From Desulforamulus ruminis DSM 2154 (GTDB lineage: Bacteria; Bacillota; Desulfotomaculia; Desulfotomaculales; Desulfotomaculaceae), in NCBI RefSeq assembly GCF_000215085.1, contig NC_015589.1:1116001-1180000 (forward strand): DNA of 64,000 nucleotides. The letters run 5' to 3'. The notes beneath the pieces are model-generated. The model saw only the letters and a list, made by a program, of their open reading frames with translations. It was not told where the DNA came from and made no database searches. The translations under genes were made by a program, and so were the position numbers. Shown piece after piece: positions 24,711-31,825 of this stretch. Position 1 is the stretch's first letter. Each line of letters begins with the position of its first letter.

Positions 24711-24953
24711 ATGATAAGTAAATATGAAAATAGTAGCCTTTTTCGTGAAATACTACATTATCTTTCGATTATTTTTGGCTTCTTGATGGTATGGAGCCCT
24801 ATAGCTATATTGTTTGCTGTGGTAACTAGCCTTATTCCGGGAGTGTGGGAAGTCAAGGTCTATGGGTTATCCTTGGCTCCTTGGCTAATTAGCGTAGTTG
24901 CTTGTTGGATTACTTTAAATTATTGTACTTTTCGTTCACCGTATAAAAAATAA
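24711..24953 (+). CDS. Small two-span membrane protein (accessory)
   Basis: An 80-residue protein with two hydrophobic segments (about 17-42 and 52-70) and a basic C-terminus. ATG 24711 follows GAGGAGG, and it has its own promoter and a shared bidirectional terminator. It lies outside the late operon and is AT-rich, like the neighbouring accessory genes. It could be a superinfection-exclusion protein or a partner of the convergent gene at 25,003; neither is shown. Confidence 0.55.
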   Translation: MISKYENSSLFREILHYLSIIFGFLMVWSPIAILFAVVTSLIPGVWEVKVYGLSLAPWLISVVACWITLNYCTFRSPYKK

Positions 24954-24976
24954 AATTTTAATAATAAACACAAGAA

Positions 24977-25003
24977 ATCCCTCCAGTACGGAGGGATAAT
25001 TTT
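24977..25003. terminator. Bidirectional terminator between convergent accessory genes
   Basis: ATCCCTCC pairs perfectly with GGAGGGAT (24977-24997), five-base loop, followed by AATTTTT on the plus strand and a TTTC-containing run on the minus strand. It serves the genes at 24,711 (+) and 25,003 (-). Confidence 0.8.
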
Positions 25004-25962
25004 TACTGTTCATTATTATCATTTAACTGTCTCGGTAGCTCTGCGTCCAGCCTTTCCATAGTCTCTTTAAGCTCTTGAGCTTGCCTCGCTTTAAATTCTT
25101 TATGCTTAAGTATAGCGTCTAAAATCCCCTGACCTTCTATTTTAAAATTAATACCTGTTGGCCCTATTTTCATTTCTGTTGTTCCGCCTAAAATATATTG
25201 CCGCAGGATGGCGGATAGAGCAAAAATTGCTGCGGCTCCTCCGATAAATTCAAATAGACCCGGAGACTGTACATTTATCCGTACATCGATTTCATCAGTG
25301 TTTACTAAAGGGCTTTCTGTAGGAGGTAGTTCTAGCAAAGATAAAACTCTATCAATTAACCGTGACATTTCTCTAGCAGAGATATTATTTTGTTTCTTGA
25401 CGTATATTGATAGGTGACCAATACCATCTTTTATATAAATTGGGTAAATCATTCTGTCAATAAAAGGTGCATATTCAGTTGCATCTGTAATTGTATTTAT
25501 AGCACACATAGGCTTAAATAAATAGGGATCTATTTCTGATTTTTTACTGTATTTATACCAGTTTACTTTTCTTCTTTTCCTATATGGACATTTCCCATTT
25601 TCTATATCCTGTTCAGAAATAGCATCTACAATTTCTGCATCGCTAGCTATAACACCAAAAGCTATATATTCAGAACCTTCAGATGGAATAAAAACAATAT
25701 CATCAATCTTCATCTGTTCAACAAACAGCTTCATTTGATTTACTGCTAACCCTGGTCGCTTTTCTTCCTTACATAATTCCTTAAAGTCACTTTTAAATTT
25801 TTCTTTTTCGGTTTCCTTAATATATTTTAAGTCTATAAATTCGTCCCAGCCATATGCTATAAAGTCTTCAAAATAAAATTGATCAAAGAAGCTTCCACCC
25901 TCAGTCCTAAAAAACCAATAATGGGTATCTTCAGATAATACAGGAATTCCTTCTGTAAACAT
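25003..25962 (-). CDS. EVE/PUA-like domain membrane protein, possible defence gene
   Basis: A 319-residue protein with no firm family. The N-terminal 120 residues (YWFFRTEGGSFFDQF, then DIVFIPSEGSEYIAFGVI) look like the EVE/PUA-type fold seen in modified-base or RNA sensors of defence proteins. The middle is mixed alpha/beta. A single hydrophobic segment lies near residues 240-257 (GGAAAIFALSAILRQYILGG), and the C-terminus is a charged helix. The start ATG has AAGGGGTGAC upstream. It is one of two minus-strand genes at the prophage right end and is AT-rich. A sensor plus membrane effector would fit abortive infection or superinfection exclusion, but the function is inferred only from architecture. 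Confidence 0.55.
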   Translation of the reverse strand: MFTEGIPVLSEDTHYWFFRTEGGSFFDQFYFEDFIAYGWDEFIDLKYIKETEKEKFKSDFKELCKEEKRPGLAVNQMKLFVEQMKIDDIVFIPSEGSEYIAFGVIASDAEIVDAISEQDIENGKCPYRKRRKVNWYKYSKKSEIDPYLFKPMCAINTITDATEYAPFIDRMIYPIYIKDGIGHLSIYVKKQNNISAREMSRLIDRVLSLLELPPTESPLVNTDEIDVRINVQSPGLFEFIGGAAAIFALSAILRQYILGGTTEMKIGPTGINFKIEGQGILDAILKHKEFKARQAQELKETMERLDAELPRQLNDNNEQ

Positions 25963-26126
25963 AGAGTCACCCCTTTTATTAATTATATTATTGATACGAT
26001 TATACTTTTTTGTGAATTTTTAATCAATTAATTAGTCCGGGTTATCGCAAATTTAATTACCTATTTTCTAAAACATTAATGAAAATACAGCGTTATAATA
26101 AAGTAAAAAACTGAGAGGAGACGACT

Positions 26127-26582
26127 ATGGAAGAAAAGATTTTGGGATTTTTTAATGCTGTACAAGACTTAAAAAAGGCCGGGATAATAAGATCAGATAA
26201 GTACCTAGGAGATATAGGGGAATATATCTGCGAACAGTTATACAAAATTAAATTAAGTGATTCTAAAAGGGAAAAAGGCTACGATGGGATAGCGGAGGGT
26301 AAAAAATATCAGGTTAAATTTCATAATTCCCAAACAAGAACCAATATTTATCTGGGTAAACCAAAGGAGTATGATATAGTGCTGGTAGTATTAGGACCGG
26401 AGAGCCTCCTGCGCAAAGGATTAAATTGTGTAGACTCCTTTATCGTATATAAATTTACTAGTAGCGAAGTGGAAAAATTTAAAAATAAATCAGGATACTC
26501 CTGTGGAAAGGCTCAATTTAAAGAAGACAATATTGATAAGAAATATAACATACCATCCCTACAACCCTGCCATCTACAATAG
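26127..26582 (+). CDS. PD-(D/E)XK-like small nuclease (accessory)
   Basis: A 151-residue protein. LGDIGEYICEQLYKIKL then GYDGIAEGKKYQVKFHNS gives an E, then D and (Q)xK in the spacing of the PD-(D/E)XK nuclease core. YDIVLVVLGPES would be the following strand. Similar small restriction-like proteins occur in accessory gene sets. ATG 26127 follows GAGAGGAG. It is divergent from the EVE-like gene with 164 bases between, so they may share control. A DNA-cutting role is likely if the core call is right; the target is unknown. Confidence 0.6.
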   Translation: MEEKILGFFNAVQDLKKAGIIRSDKYLGDIGEYICEQLYKIKLSDSKREKGYDGIAEGKKYQVKFHNSQTRTNIYLGKPKEYDIVLVVLGPESLLRKGLNCVDSFIVYKFTSSEVEKFKNKSGYSCGKAQFKEDNIDKKYNIPSLQPCHLQ

Positions 26583-26585
26583 TTT

Positions 26586-26626
26586 AAGAATAATAGCTCC
26601 GGGCCATAACCCGGGCTATTATTCTT
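26586..26626. terminator. Long bidirectional terminator
   Basis: A stem of 17 pairs with one bulged T joins 26586-26603 to 26610-26626 (arms AAGAATAATAG and CTATTATTCTT flanking CCGGG/CCCGGG). It separates the nuclease gene (+) from the small Cys-rich gene (-), whose stop codon lies in the right arm. Confidence 0.85.
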
Positions 26627-26822
26627 TCCGGACATATTTCCTACACCTCTGCACTGGCCTATCGAATATCCTTCCCATACCGAACCCAAGCAGCAGCGCC
26701 AGCCGTTCCCCGTCTATGGGCCTTTCCCAATCGCGGGGGATATGAATTCCCTCTAGACAGGCAGTGCGGTATCTGCGGCCCCATTGTACTTGGTATAGAT
26801 GCCGACAGCCATGGCAGTCCAT
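26619..26822 (-). CDS. Small Cys-rich (zinc-finger-like) protein
   Basis: A 67-residue basic protein starting MDCHGC, with cysteines near 3, 6, 22 and 59 and a nearby His, a set that could bind zinc. ATG at 26822 has GGGGTGATC five bases upstream; an upstream GTG at 26873 has no ribosome site. The stop lies in a strong terminator, which supports a real gene. No family is recognised. It could be a small DNA-binding regulator of the prophage. Confidence 0.5.
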   Translation of the reverse strand: MDCHGCRHLYQVQWGRRYRTACLEGIHIPRDWERPIDGERLALLLGFGMGRIFDRPVQRCRKYVRKE

Positions 26823-26853
26823 GAGATCACCCCATGGGGTAGTATGCCCAAGA

Positions 26854-26891
26854 GAAAAAAATAGCCCCGGCACTCATTAGAGTTGCCGGGG
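26854..26891 (-). terminator. Minus-strand terminator beside the CRISPR array
   Basis: CCCCGGCA at 26865-26872 pairs with TGCCGGGG at 26884-26891, with two further pairs toward the loop. On the minus strand it is followed by CTATTTTTT. It would stop leftward transcription coming from the integrase-like fragment or from the CRISPR array. Confidence 0.75.
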
Positions 26892-26895
26892 ATTA

Positions 26896-26934
26896 TTACT
26901 TTGCGGCGGTCCCCAATTTGTCCCCAAAAACAAA
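26896..26934 (-). pseudogene. Possible last codons of a phage integrase
   Basis: The minus strand reads FVFGDKLGTAAK then TAA, five bases before a terminator. A G(D/T)KLGT ending is often seen at the C-terminus of Firmicutes phage tyrosine recombinases. Twelve codons upstream there is an in-frame TAA, so nothing more of the gene remains; the CRISPR array begins about 70 bases away. The identification rests on a short motif and on the terminator, so it is tentative. Confidence 0.3.
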
Positions 26935-27002
26935 TTAGAGCAAAGTTTTTACAGAGCTAGGCTTTTGATTTTACTGGGATACAGCAGTTTCCATTATGGT
27001 AT

Positions 27003-27369
27003 GTTCTTACTCCTTATAGGTAGGCTAGAAACTCCCGTAAATCATAGGAAGCCAAAGCGTTACCAATGTTTCAAATCCTTATAGGTAGGCTAGAAACGTA
27101 ATTGCTCGTTTAGATCAAAGATTAGCAGCATTAGTTTCAAATCCTTATAGGTAGGCTAGAAACTCCCCTCCCAGATCACCTTCGCTTCGCCTTGTGCCCA
27201 CGTTTCAAATCCTTATAGGTAGGCTAGAAACTGGAACCACTAAAACCATGGATGTTTCTCCTGAAATAAGGTTTCAAATCCTTATAGGTAGGCTAGAAAC
27301 GAGCAATATCCAGGCATGACGGTCACGTTTAAAATTCAAGTTTCAAATCCTTATAGGTAGGCTAGAAAC
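27003..27369 (-). CRISPR. CRISPR array, six repeats, no cas genes nearby
   Basis: The 30-base repeat begins GTTTCAAATCC and ends GGCTAGAAAC on the plus strand. Copies lie at 27003 (5' part degenerate), 27068, 27134, 27202, 27271 and 27340; spacers are 35, 36, 38, 39 and 39 bases. The reverse complement ends TTTGAAAC, as do type I-B/III-like repeats, so the array is probably read on the minus strand. This puts the leader to the right (27,370-27,470) and the degenerate repeat at the trailer end. No cas gene occurs in the window. Spacer 5 has an open frame that looks protein-coding (PGMTVTFKIQ). I found no spacer match in this window by eye. Confidence 0.95.
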
Positions 27370-27616
27370 CCGTCCCGATGGGCTAAAATAAAGGCCTGGT
27401 GAAAAAGGCTGCCTGCCACTTTTGGTATCCTAAAATTTACCAAAACCTTAGTTTGCGCTCTTTACAGCGTTTCAAATTGTCGTCGATCCCCGGGGTTTTT
27501 TACCTTACCTATGATCGACGACAAATAATTTTAGATAACACCAATGAAAGAGAGTGAATTGATCTTTCTTAAAGAATATTCCCTTTTTCTTTTTTTGGCA
27601 ACTGGTTTTCCAGTTT
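27370..27616. other. CRISPR leader side and gap with a 12-base inverted repeat
   Basis: No gene is visible. 27,370-27,470 is the expected leader. GTTTCAAAT at 27469-27477 matches the first nine bases of the CRISPR repeat. It runs into an inverted repeat, TTGTCGTCGATC at 27477-27488 and GATCGACGACAA at 27523-27534. At 27,599-27,618 AACTGG pairs with CCAGTT ahead of a short T-run, a weak plus-strand terminator. Confidence 0.5.
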
Positions 27617-27940
27617 TTAGCGAGGCGTCCAAATAATGATTGCTGCTCCGATTAAAGCAATGGCCGATCCCGCCCAGTCGTAAAAATCCGGTTTTTTCTT
27701 GTCCACGCCCCAGCCCCAGAGCAGCGACAACAAGATAAATATCCCGCCATAGGCGGCATACACCCTGCCAAAGTGGGGATAATCCTGCAGGGTGGGAATT
27801 ATGCCATATAGGAAAAGGATTAGGCCCCCGGCGAAACCGAACAGGAAGGATTTTTTTTCACGCAGCCAGAGCCAGATGAAATAACCGCCGCCGATCTCGG
27901 CCAGACCTGCCAGTATAAATAAAAGGAAAGATTTTATCAT
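27617..27940 (-). CDS. YnfA/UPF0060 family membrane protein, copy 2
   Basis: A 107-residue protein with four membrane segments of the YnfA family, distant relatives of small multidrug resistance transporters. Key stretches are AGLAEIGGGYFIWLWLR, RVYAAYGGIFILLSLLWGW and a final WAGSAIALIGAAIIIW. The true start is the ATG at 27940, which overlaps the stop of the upstream paralogue (ATGA), so they are translationally coupled. The two may form a hetero-oligomer, like paired SMR proteins. The substrate is unknown. Confidence 0.85.
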   Translation of the reverse strand: MIKSFLLFILAGLAEIGGGYFIWLWLREKKSFLFGFAGGLILFLYGIIPTLQDYPHFGRVYAAYGGIFILLSLLWGWGVDKKKPDFYDWAGSAIALIGAAIIIWTPR

Positions 27941-28290
27941 TTCACCGCTTCCTTCCCCGGTTGTTTTCTGGGCGCCCATAGCATAAGGGTGGTGCCGCCA
28001 AGCACAATCAATGTACCCAGCCAATCAAAAAAATCCGGTTGGCTGCCGTCGATCCACCAGCCCCAGAAAATGGACAGGACCACAAAAACGCCGCCATAGG
28101 CAGCATAGATACGCCCAAAATTGGGGAAACGCTGAAAACAGGGAATAATGCCATAAAGCACCAAAACTACTGCGCCCAATACACCCCAAAGAAGAGTGGC
28201 GTCATAACGAAGCCAAATCCAGATAAAATATCCTCCTGCTATTTCCGACAATCCTGCCAGGAGGAAAAGTACGGTAGAACGGATAAACAT
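27937..28290 (-). CDS. YnfA/UPF0060 family membrane protein, copy 1
   Basis: A 117-residue paralogue of the gene downstream, with the same four segments: AGLSEIAGGYFIWIWLR, RIYAAYGGVFVVLSIFWGWW and a last hydrophobic stretch LIVLGGTTLMLW, then a basic tail. It is the first gene of the pair. The 5' region carries a minus-strand TATAAT and a Fur-like box, suggesting control by a metal- or peroxide-sensing Fur-family repressor. Transport of a metal or other toxic ion would fit but is inference. Confidence 0.85.
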   Translation of the reverse strand: MFIRSTVLFLLAGLSEIAGGYFIWIWLRYDATLLWGVLGAVVLVLYGIIPCFQRFPNFGRIYAAYGGVFVVLSIFWGWWIDGSQPDFFDWLGTLIVLGGTTLMLWAPRKQPGKEAVK

Positions 28291-28320
28291 CCATCCATCT
28301 CCTTAATCAGTGATGGCATT

Positions 28321-28349
28321 ATTATATCAAATAACGATTATCATTTTCA
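28321..28349 (-). promoter_or_regulatory. Promoter with Fur-like box upstream of the ynfA pair
   Basis: On the minus strand TATAAT (28321-28326) is preceded after 17 bases by TGAAAA. The spacer and -35 hold AAATAACGATTATCA (28329-28343, plus strand). Over 19 bases (28330-28348) the site agrees with the Fur consensus at 15 positions by my count. PerR, Zur and MntR boxes are alternatives. Confidence 0.5.
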
Positions 28350-28396
28350 TTATTTAGCATATAAAAACCGGATGGGAGAGTTTATAAATAAATTGG

Positions 28397-28427
28397 TTGA
28401 CTCTCGTCCAACACGAGGGTTTATGAT
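28397..28427 (+). promoter_or_regulatory. MerR-type promoter with 19-base spacer
   Basis: TTGACT at 28397-28402 and TATGAT at 28422-28427 are 19 bases apart. The spacer holds the dyad CTCGT-N5-ACGAG (28403-28417). A long spacer with a central dyad is the hallmark of MerR-controlled promoters and implies autoregulation of the gene downstream. Confidence 0.7.
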
Positions 28428-28468
28428 TACCCTGTAATCAAAATATGTGCACATAAAGGAGATTACAA

Positions 28469-29287
28469 ATGTTCAGGATCGGGGATTTTTCCAGACTGAA
28501 TAAAATATCCATTCATACCCTGAGGTACTATGACGAATTGGGTATTCTAAAGCCGGCAAAAATTGATGAGCAGACAGGCTATCGCTACTATTCCGCAGAA
28601 CAACTGCCAAGGCTGAATCGGATTTTGCTGCTAAAAGATGTGGGTTTTTCCTTGATGGATATTACAGGCATGATCGATCAAGAATTAACCACCCATAAAG
28701 TAGTGACTATGCTTAATCAAAAGGCTTTAGAGATGAAAGAAAAGATCGAGAGGCAACAGGAGAAATATTTACGTTTGCAAATACTGATCAATAAAATTAC
28801 TGAAGGAGTTCAGAACAAGATGTTTAATTATGATGTGGTTATAAAAGAAGTGACCGCTTTAAAGGTCGCTTCCATTAAGGAGTCCATTGAAGAGTTCAGC
28901 AAACAGGGGGATTTGTGGGAGGAGCTTATCACCTATCTTTATGATCATCATATAAAACCTACCGCCCCTTGTATTGCCATCTATTATGACGAAGATTACA
29001 AAGAGGACAACATCAATATTGAAGTTGCAGCATATATTACAGGAAATCTGCCCGAGACCGAGCGAATTAAAGTAAGGACTTTAGAGCCTGTAAAGGAGAT
29101 GGCTTGCGTGGTTCATAAAGGGAATAATGAAAATTTGGCAGAAGCTTATAATGAACTTCAAAAGTGGATTGAAAAAAATGGTTACCAAATGAATGGTCCC
29201 ATTCGGGAAGTTCATCTTGAAGGTTATTGGTCAAACCCAAACCCCAACGAGCATGTAACTGAAATCCAGATACCCGTGACCAGATAA
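28469..29287 (+). CDS. MerR family regulator with GyrI-like effector domain
   Basis: A 272-residue activator of the BmrR/BltR type. The N-terminal winged helix (RIGDFSRLNKISIHTLRYYD, then LGILKPA) binds DNA. A helix from about 75 to 118 forms the dimer coiled coil. The C-terminal half (from about 120) resembles the GyrI-like small-molecule-binding domain, ending HLEGYWSNPNPNEHVTEIQI. ATG 28469 follows AAAGGAG. It is expected to act on the dyad in its own promoter; no transporter gene follows, so its target, apart from itself, may be elsewhere. Confidence 0.85.
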   Translation: MFRIGDFSRLNKISIHTLRYYDELGILKPAKIDEQTGYRYYSAEQLPRLNRILLLKDVGFSLMDITGMIDQELTTHKVVTMLNQKALEMKEKIERQQEKYLRLQILINKITEGVQNKMFNYDVVIKEVTALKVASIKESIEEFSKQGDLWEELITYLYDHHIKPTAPCIAIYYDEDYKEDNINIEVAAYITGNLPETERIKVRTLEPVKEMACVVHKGNNENLAEAYNELQKWIEKNGYQMNGPIREVHLEGYWSNPNPNEHVTEIQIPVTR

Positions 29288-29328
29288 GAACAAGGGCTGA
29301 TCTTTGTTTTATAGTCTGTGTTTAGAGT

Positions 29329-29374
29329 CCGTGCCTAAGGGAGAAGAAATTCTGCTTTTAGCACGGCTTTTTTT
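29329..29374 (+). terminator. Terminator of the merR-type gene
   Basis: CCGTGC at 29329-29334 pairs with GCACGG at 29361-29366, followed by CTTTTTTT. The loop is long but the T-run is strong. Confidence 0.65.
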
Positions 29375-29445
29375 ACTGGAAGATGGCTGTGTTGGTTGAA
29401 TAGGGACGGCAGTTTAAAAGAAGCGAGAAAGTAGGAGGATAGGGT

Positions 29446-29517
29446 TTGTACATGAAAAAATGGTTTTTTAAAATACTAAAAAGAGTTAAGATATTATTTA
29501 GAAACAAGTGGAATTAA
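29446..29517 (+). CDS. Cationic 21-23 residue peptide ORF
   Basis: From ATG 29452 the peptide is MKKWFFKILKRVKILFRNKWN, given here in parts: MKKWFFKILK, then RVKILFRNKWN. A TTG at 29446 lies seven bases after AGGAGG. It would form an amphipathic helix with eight Lys/Arg and no acidic residues. It ends 18 bases before the cardiolipin synthase start. It could be a translated membrane-active peptide, a leader for the downstream gene, or chance. Confidence 0.35.
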   Translation: MYMKKWFFKILKRVKILFRNKWN

Positions 29518-29535
29518 GGTGTAAGGTGGTTGCTG

Positions 29536-30981
29536 ATGGAGTTTTTTGAAGTGATTTATCTTTTAATCTACCTTGTTAATATCCTGACGGCCGCAGTGGT
29601 CATTTTTATTGAAAGAAGAAATATTTCCACTACCTGGGCGTGGCTGTTCGTGCTCGTGTTCTTGCCTGTACTGGGTTTTTTTCTTTATATCATTATAGGC
29701 CAGAATTTAAGTAGACTGAAGTTGTATAAACTAAAGGGAAGAGACGTTTCCCTTATCCAGGAACTCAGGGAAGAACAGAAGCGGAAAATAAAAACCAGAG
29801 AAATCTATTTTAAGGATCTGGCAGTAGAGAGATATACCGATCTGATTTATCTGAACTTAACCAGCAGTAATGCCACATTTACTCAGGATAATTGTGTGAA
29901 GATATTTACAGACGGCCAAAGTAAGTTTGCCGCCCTCCTGGATAGCATTCAGCAGGCAAAGGATCACATTCATTTACTTTATTATATTTTGAGAAATGAC
30001 GAGTTGGGGAGAAAAATTGTTCAGGCTCTAATTGCTAAAGCCAAAGAGGGTGTAAAGGTTAAAGTTTTATACGACGACGTTGGCTCTCCTCGATTGGACA
30101 GAAAACTCTTGCGGCCGCTAAAGGAGGCAGGAGGAGAGATTGCCGCCTTTTTTCCGTCAAAAATTCCTTATGTGAACATCCGGTTAAACTATAGAAACCA
30201 CCGGAAGATTGTTATAATTGACGGTAAAGTGGGTTATATAGGCGGGTATAACATTGGCAACGAATATCTGGGCACCAATAAACAAATTGGTTCTTGGCGG
30301 GATACCCATCTAAAAATTACCGGCAGTGCTGTACAGTCTCTGCAGGCCCAATTTTGCCTGGATTGGAATCTAAGCTCTGCCTCGCAATTAACCTTTTGTC
30401 ACAGCAATTTTCCTTCCTTGGATATTCAGGGTGATGTAGGTCTGCAAATCGTTTCCAGCGGACCCAACAGTGAGCTGCAGCAAATTAAAGATGCCTACTT
30501 AAAGATGATTTATACCGCCCGGGAAAGTATTTACCTGCAAACGCCTTATTTTGTACCGGACGAGGGTTTTCTAACCGCCCTGAAAATTGCCGCCATGTCC
30601 GGTGTGGACGTTCGGATTATGATTCCTCAAAAGGCGGATCATCGCTTTATTACCTGGGCCTCCAGTTCTTATTTGGGTGAGTTGCTGAAAAGCGGGGTAA
30701 AATGTTATCTCTATAAAACAGGATTTTTACATGCCAAAACCATTGTGGTCGATAACAAAATCGCCTCGGTGGGCACAGCCAATATTGATATACGCAGTTT
30801 TAAGTTAAACTTTGAAATTAATGCTTTTATTTATGACTCCCGTACTTCCTCTCTTTTAAAAAATTCTTTTATGAAAGATATTGATAATTGCTTTGAATTA
30901 ACCTGGGAAACCTATCACAATCGTCCCATGAGACTTCGCCTGATGGAGTCTCTGATAAGGCTTTTATCTCCTCTTTTTTAA
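29536..30981 (+). CDS. cls: Cardiolipin synthase
   Basis: Membrane enzyme that joins two phosphatidylglycerol molecules to cardiolipin. Two N-terminal spans (about 5-25 and 33-56) precede two phospholipase D motifs: NHRKIVIIDGKVGYIGG near residue 222 and HAKTIVVDNKIASVGTAN near 398, each with the HxKxxxxD core. The 481-residue length is typical. ATG 29536 follows AAGGTGG; an in-frame TTG six bases earlier is too close to it. A terminator follows. The gene stands alone. Confidence 0.92.
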   Translation: MEFFEVIYLLIYLVNILTAAVVIFIERRNISTTWAWLFVLVFLPVLGFFLYIIIGQNLSRLKLYKLKGRDVSLIQELREEQKRKIKTREIYFKDLAVERYTDLIYLNLTSSNATFTQDNCVKIFTDGQSKFAALLDSIQQAKDHIHLLYYILRNDELGRKIVQALIAKAKEGVKVKVLYDDVGSPRLDRKLLRPLKEAGGEIAAFFPSKIPYVNIRLNYRNHRKIVIIDGKVGYIGGYNIGNEYLGTNKQIGSWRDTHLKITGSAVQSLQAQFCLDWNLSSASQLTFCHSNFPSLDIQGDVGLQIVSSGPNSELQQIKDAYLKMIYTARESIYLQTPYFVPDEGFLTALKIAAMSGVDVRIMIPQKADHRFITWASSSYLGELLKSGVKCYLYKTGFLHAKTIVVDNKIASVGTANIDIRSFKLNFEINAFIYDSRTSSLLKNSFMKDIDNCFELTWETYHNRPMRLRLMESLIRLLSPLF

Positions 30982-31012
30982 GAATGGTTGCTCATGGGCC
31001 AATATTCTTGGG

Positions 31013-31045
31013 AAATCGTACTGTTTAGTACGGTTTCTTTTTTTC
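31013..31045 (+). terminator. Terminator of cls
   Basis: AAATCGTAC at 31013-31021 pairs with GTACGGTTT at 31028-31036 (one G-T pair), followed by CTTTTTTT. Confidence 0.85.
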
Positions 31046-31163
31046 TCCTTTTTTGCTCTTTAGTTATTATTAAGGGTGTTTTTGAATAATAACTATGTTA
31101 AAGGCCGAATATGCACGGAAGCCGGCTGTAAAAGAAGCACCAATCCGTAGCGGGAGTGATCAT

Positions 31164-31772
31164 ATGCGGGAGGATGAACTTGTAGCCACCATTGTGGAAC
31201 GCAGAACCCAACAAAGTCCTTGTGTGGATATTGTCTATCCCCAGGTGGAGGGATTGCCCAATAAAAAGGTGCAAAGGGAAATTAACCAGTTGATTGAAAA
31301 GCAGGCGAACAAGCTATTTGCCGGGGAGGGGTGTGACGGGGTCACCGTTACCGGTAATTATGCCGTGAAGTTAAACCAGAAGAGCCTGCTGAGCATCCGG
31401 CTGGAGGCCTATCTCTATCGGCAGGGCGCTGCCCACGGCATGACCCTGGCCAATTCCCTCACCGTGGATCTTAAAACGGGCAAGGTTTATGGATTAAAGG
31501 ATCTTTTTAAAAGCAACAGTCACTATATATATAAAATTTCCGAAATGATTAAAGCACAAATCAAGGAAAGGGACCTTCCTCTTTTACGTGAATTTAACCG
31601 AATTACAGATCGCCAGGATTTCTATTTAACTAAGGACGCCCTGGTGATTTATTTTCAAATCTATGACTATACTCCTTATGTTGTGGGAATTCCCGAGTTT
31701 GTCATACCCCTGAGGCGAGTGGAACGATTGGCCAAGGAAGACAGTCCGATCCAAAGGCTTTTGGCCCGATAA
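31164..31772 (+). CDS. DUF3298/RsiV-like domain protein
   Basis: About 202 residues from ATG 31164, which follows GGGAGTGATC; an upstream ATG at 31095 has no clear ribosome site. The fold is the PdaC/RsiV type: an N-terminal beta segment (VDIVYPQVEGLPNKKVQREI), a GAAHGMT motif, then the DUF3298 part (DLKTGKVYGLKDLF and a closing FVIPL). No signal peptide or membrane span is visible, unusual for a family that mostly works outside the cell. It may be a cytoplasmic orphan of the group; its role is unknown. Confidence 0.75.
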   Translation: MREDELVATIVERRTQQSPCVDIVYPQVEGLPNKKVQREINQLIEKQANKLFAGEGCDGVTVTGNYAVKLNQKSLLSIRLEAYLYRQGAAHGMTLANSLTVDLKTGKVYGLKDLFKSNSHYIYKISEMIKAQIKERDLPLLREFNRITDRQDFYLTKDALVIYFQIYDYTPYVVGIPEFVIPLRRVERLAKEDSPIQRLLAR

Positions 31773-31825
31773 TAGCCCGAAAGGGGATGGTAGGAAGGCT
31801 CAATTCAATTGGGAGGGAACGCCTG

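Noticed and set aside
26619-26873. Longer version of the small Cys-rich protein starting at GTG 26873
   Set aside because: No ribosome site at the GTG and it runs through a terminator stem; ATG 26822 has a good site.
27003-27369. Self-targeting by the CRISPR spacers against this prophage
   Set aside because: Reading both strands by eye I found no matching stretch in the window; only a full search could exclude imperfect matches.
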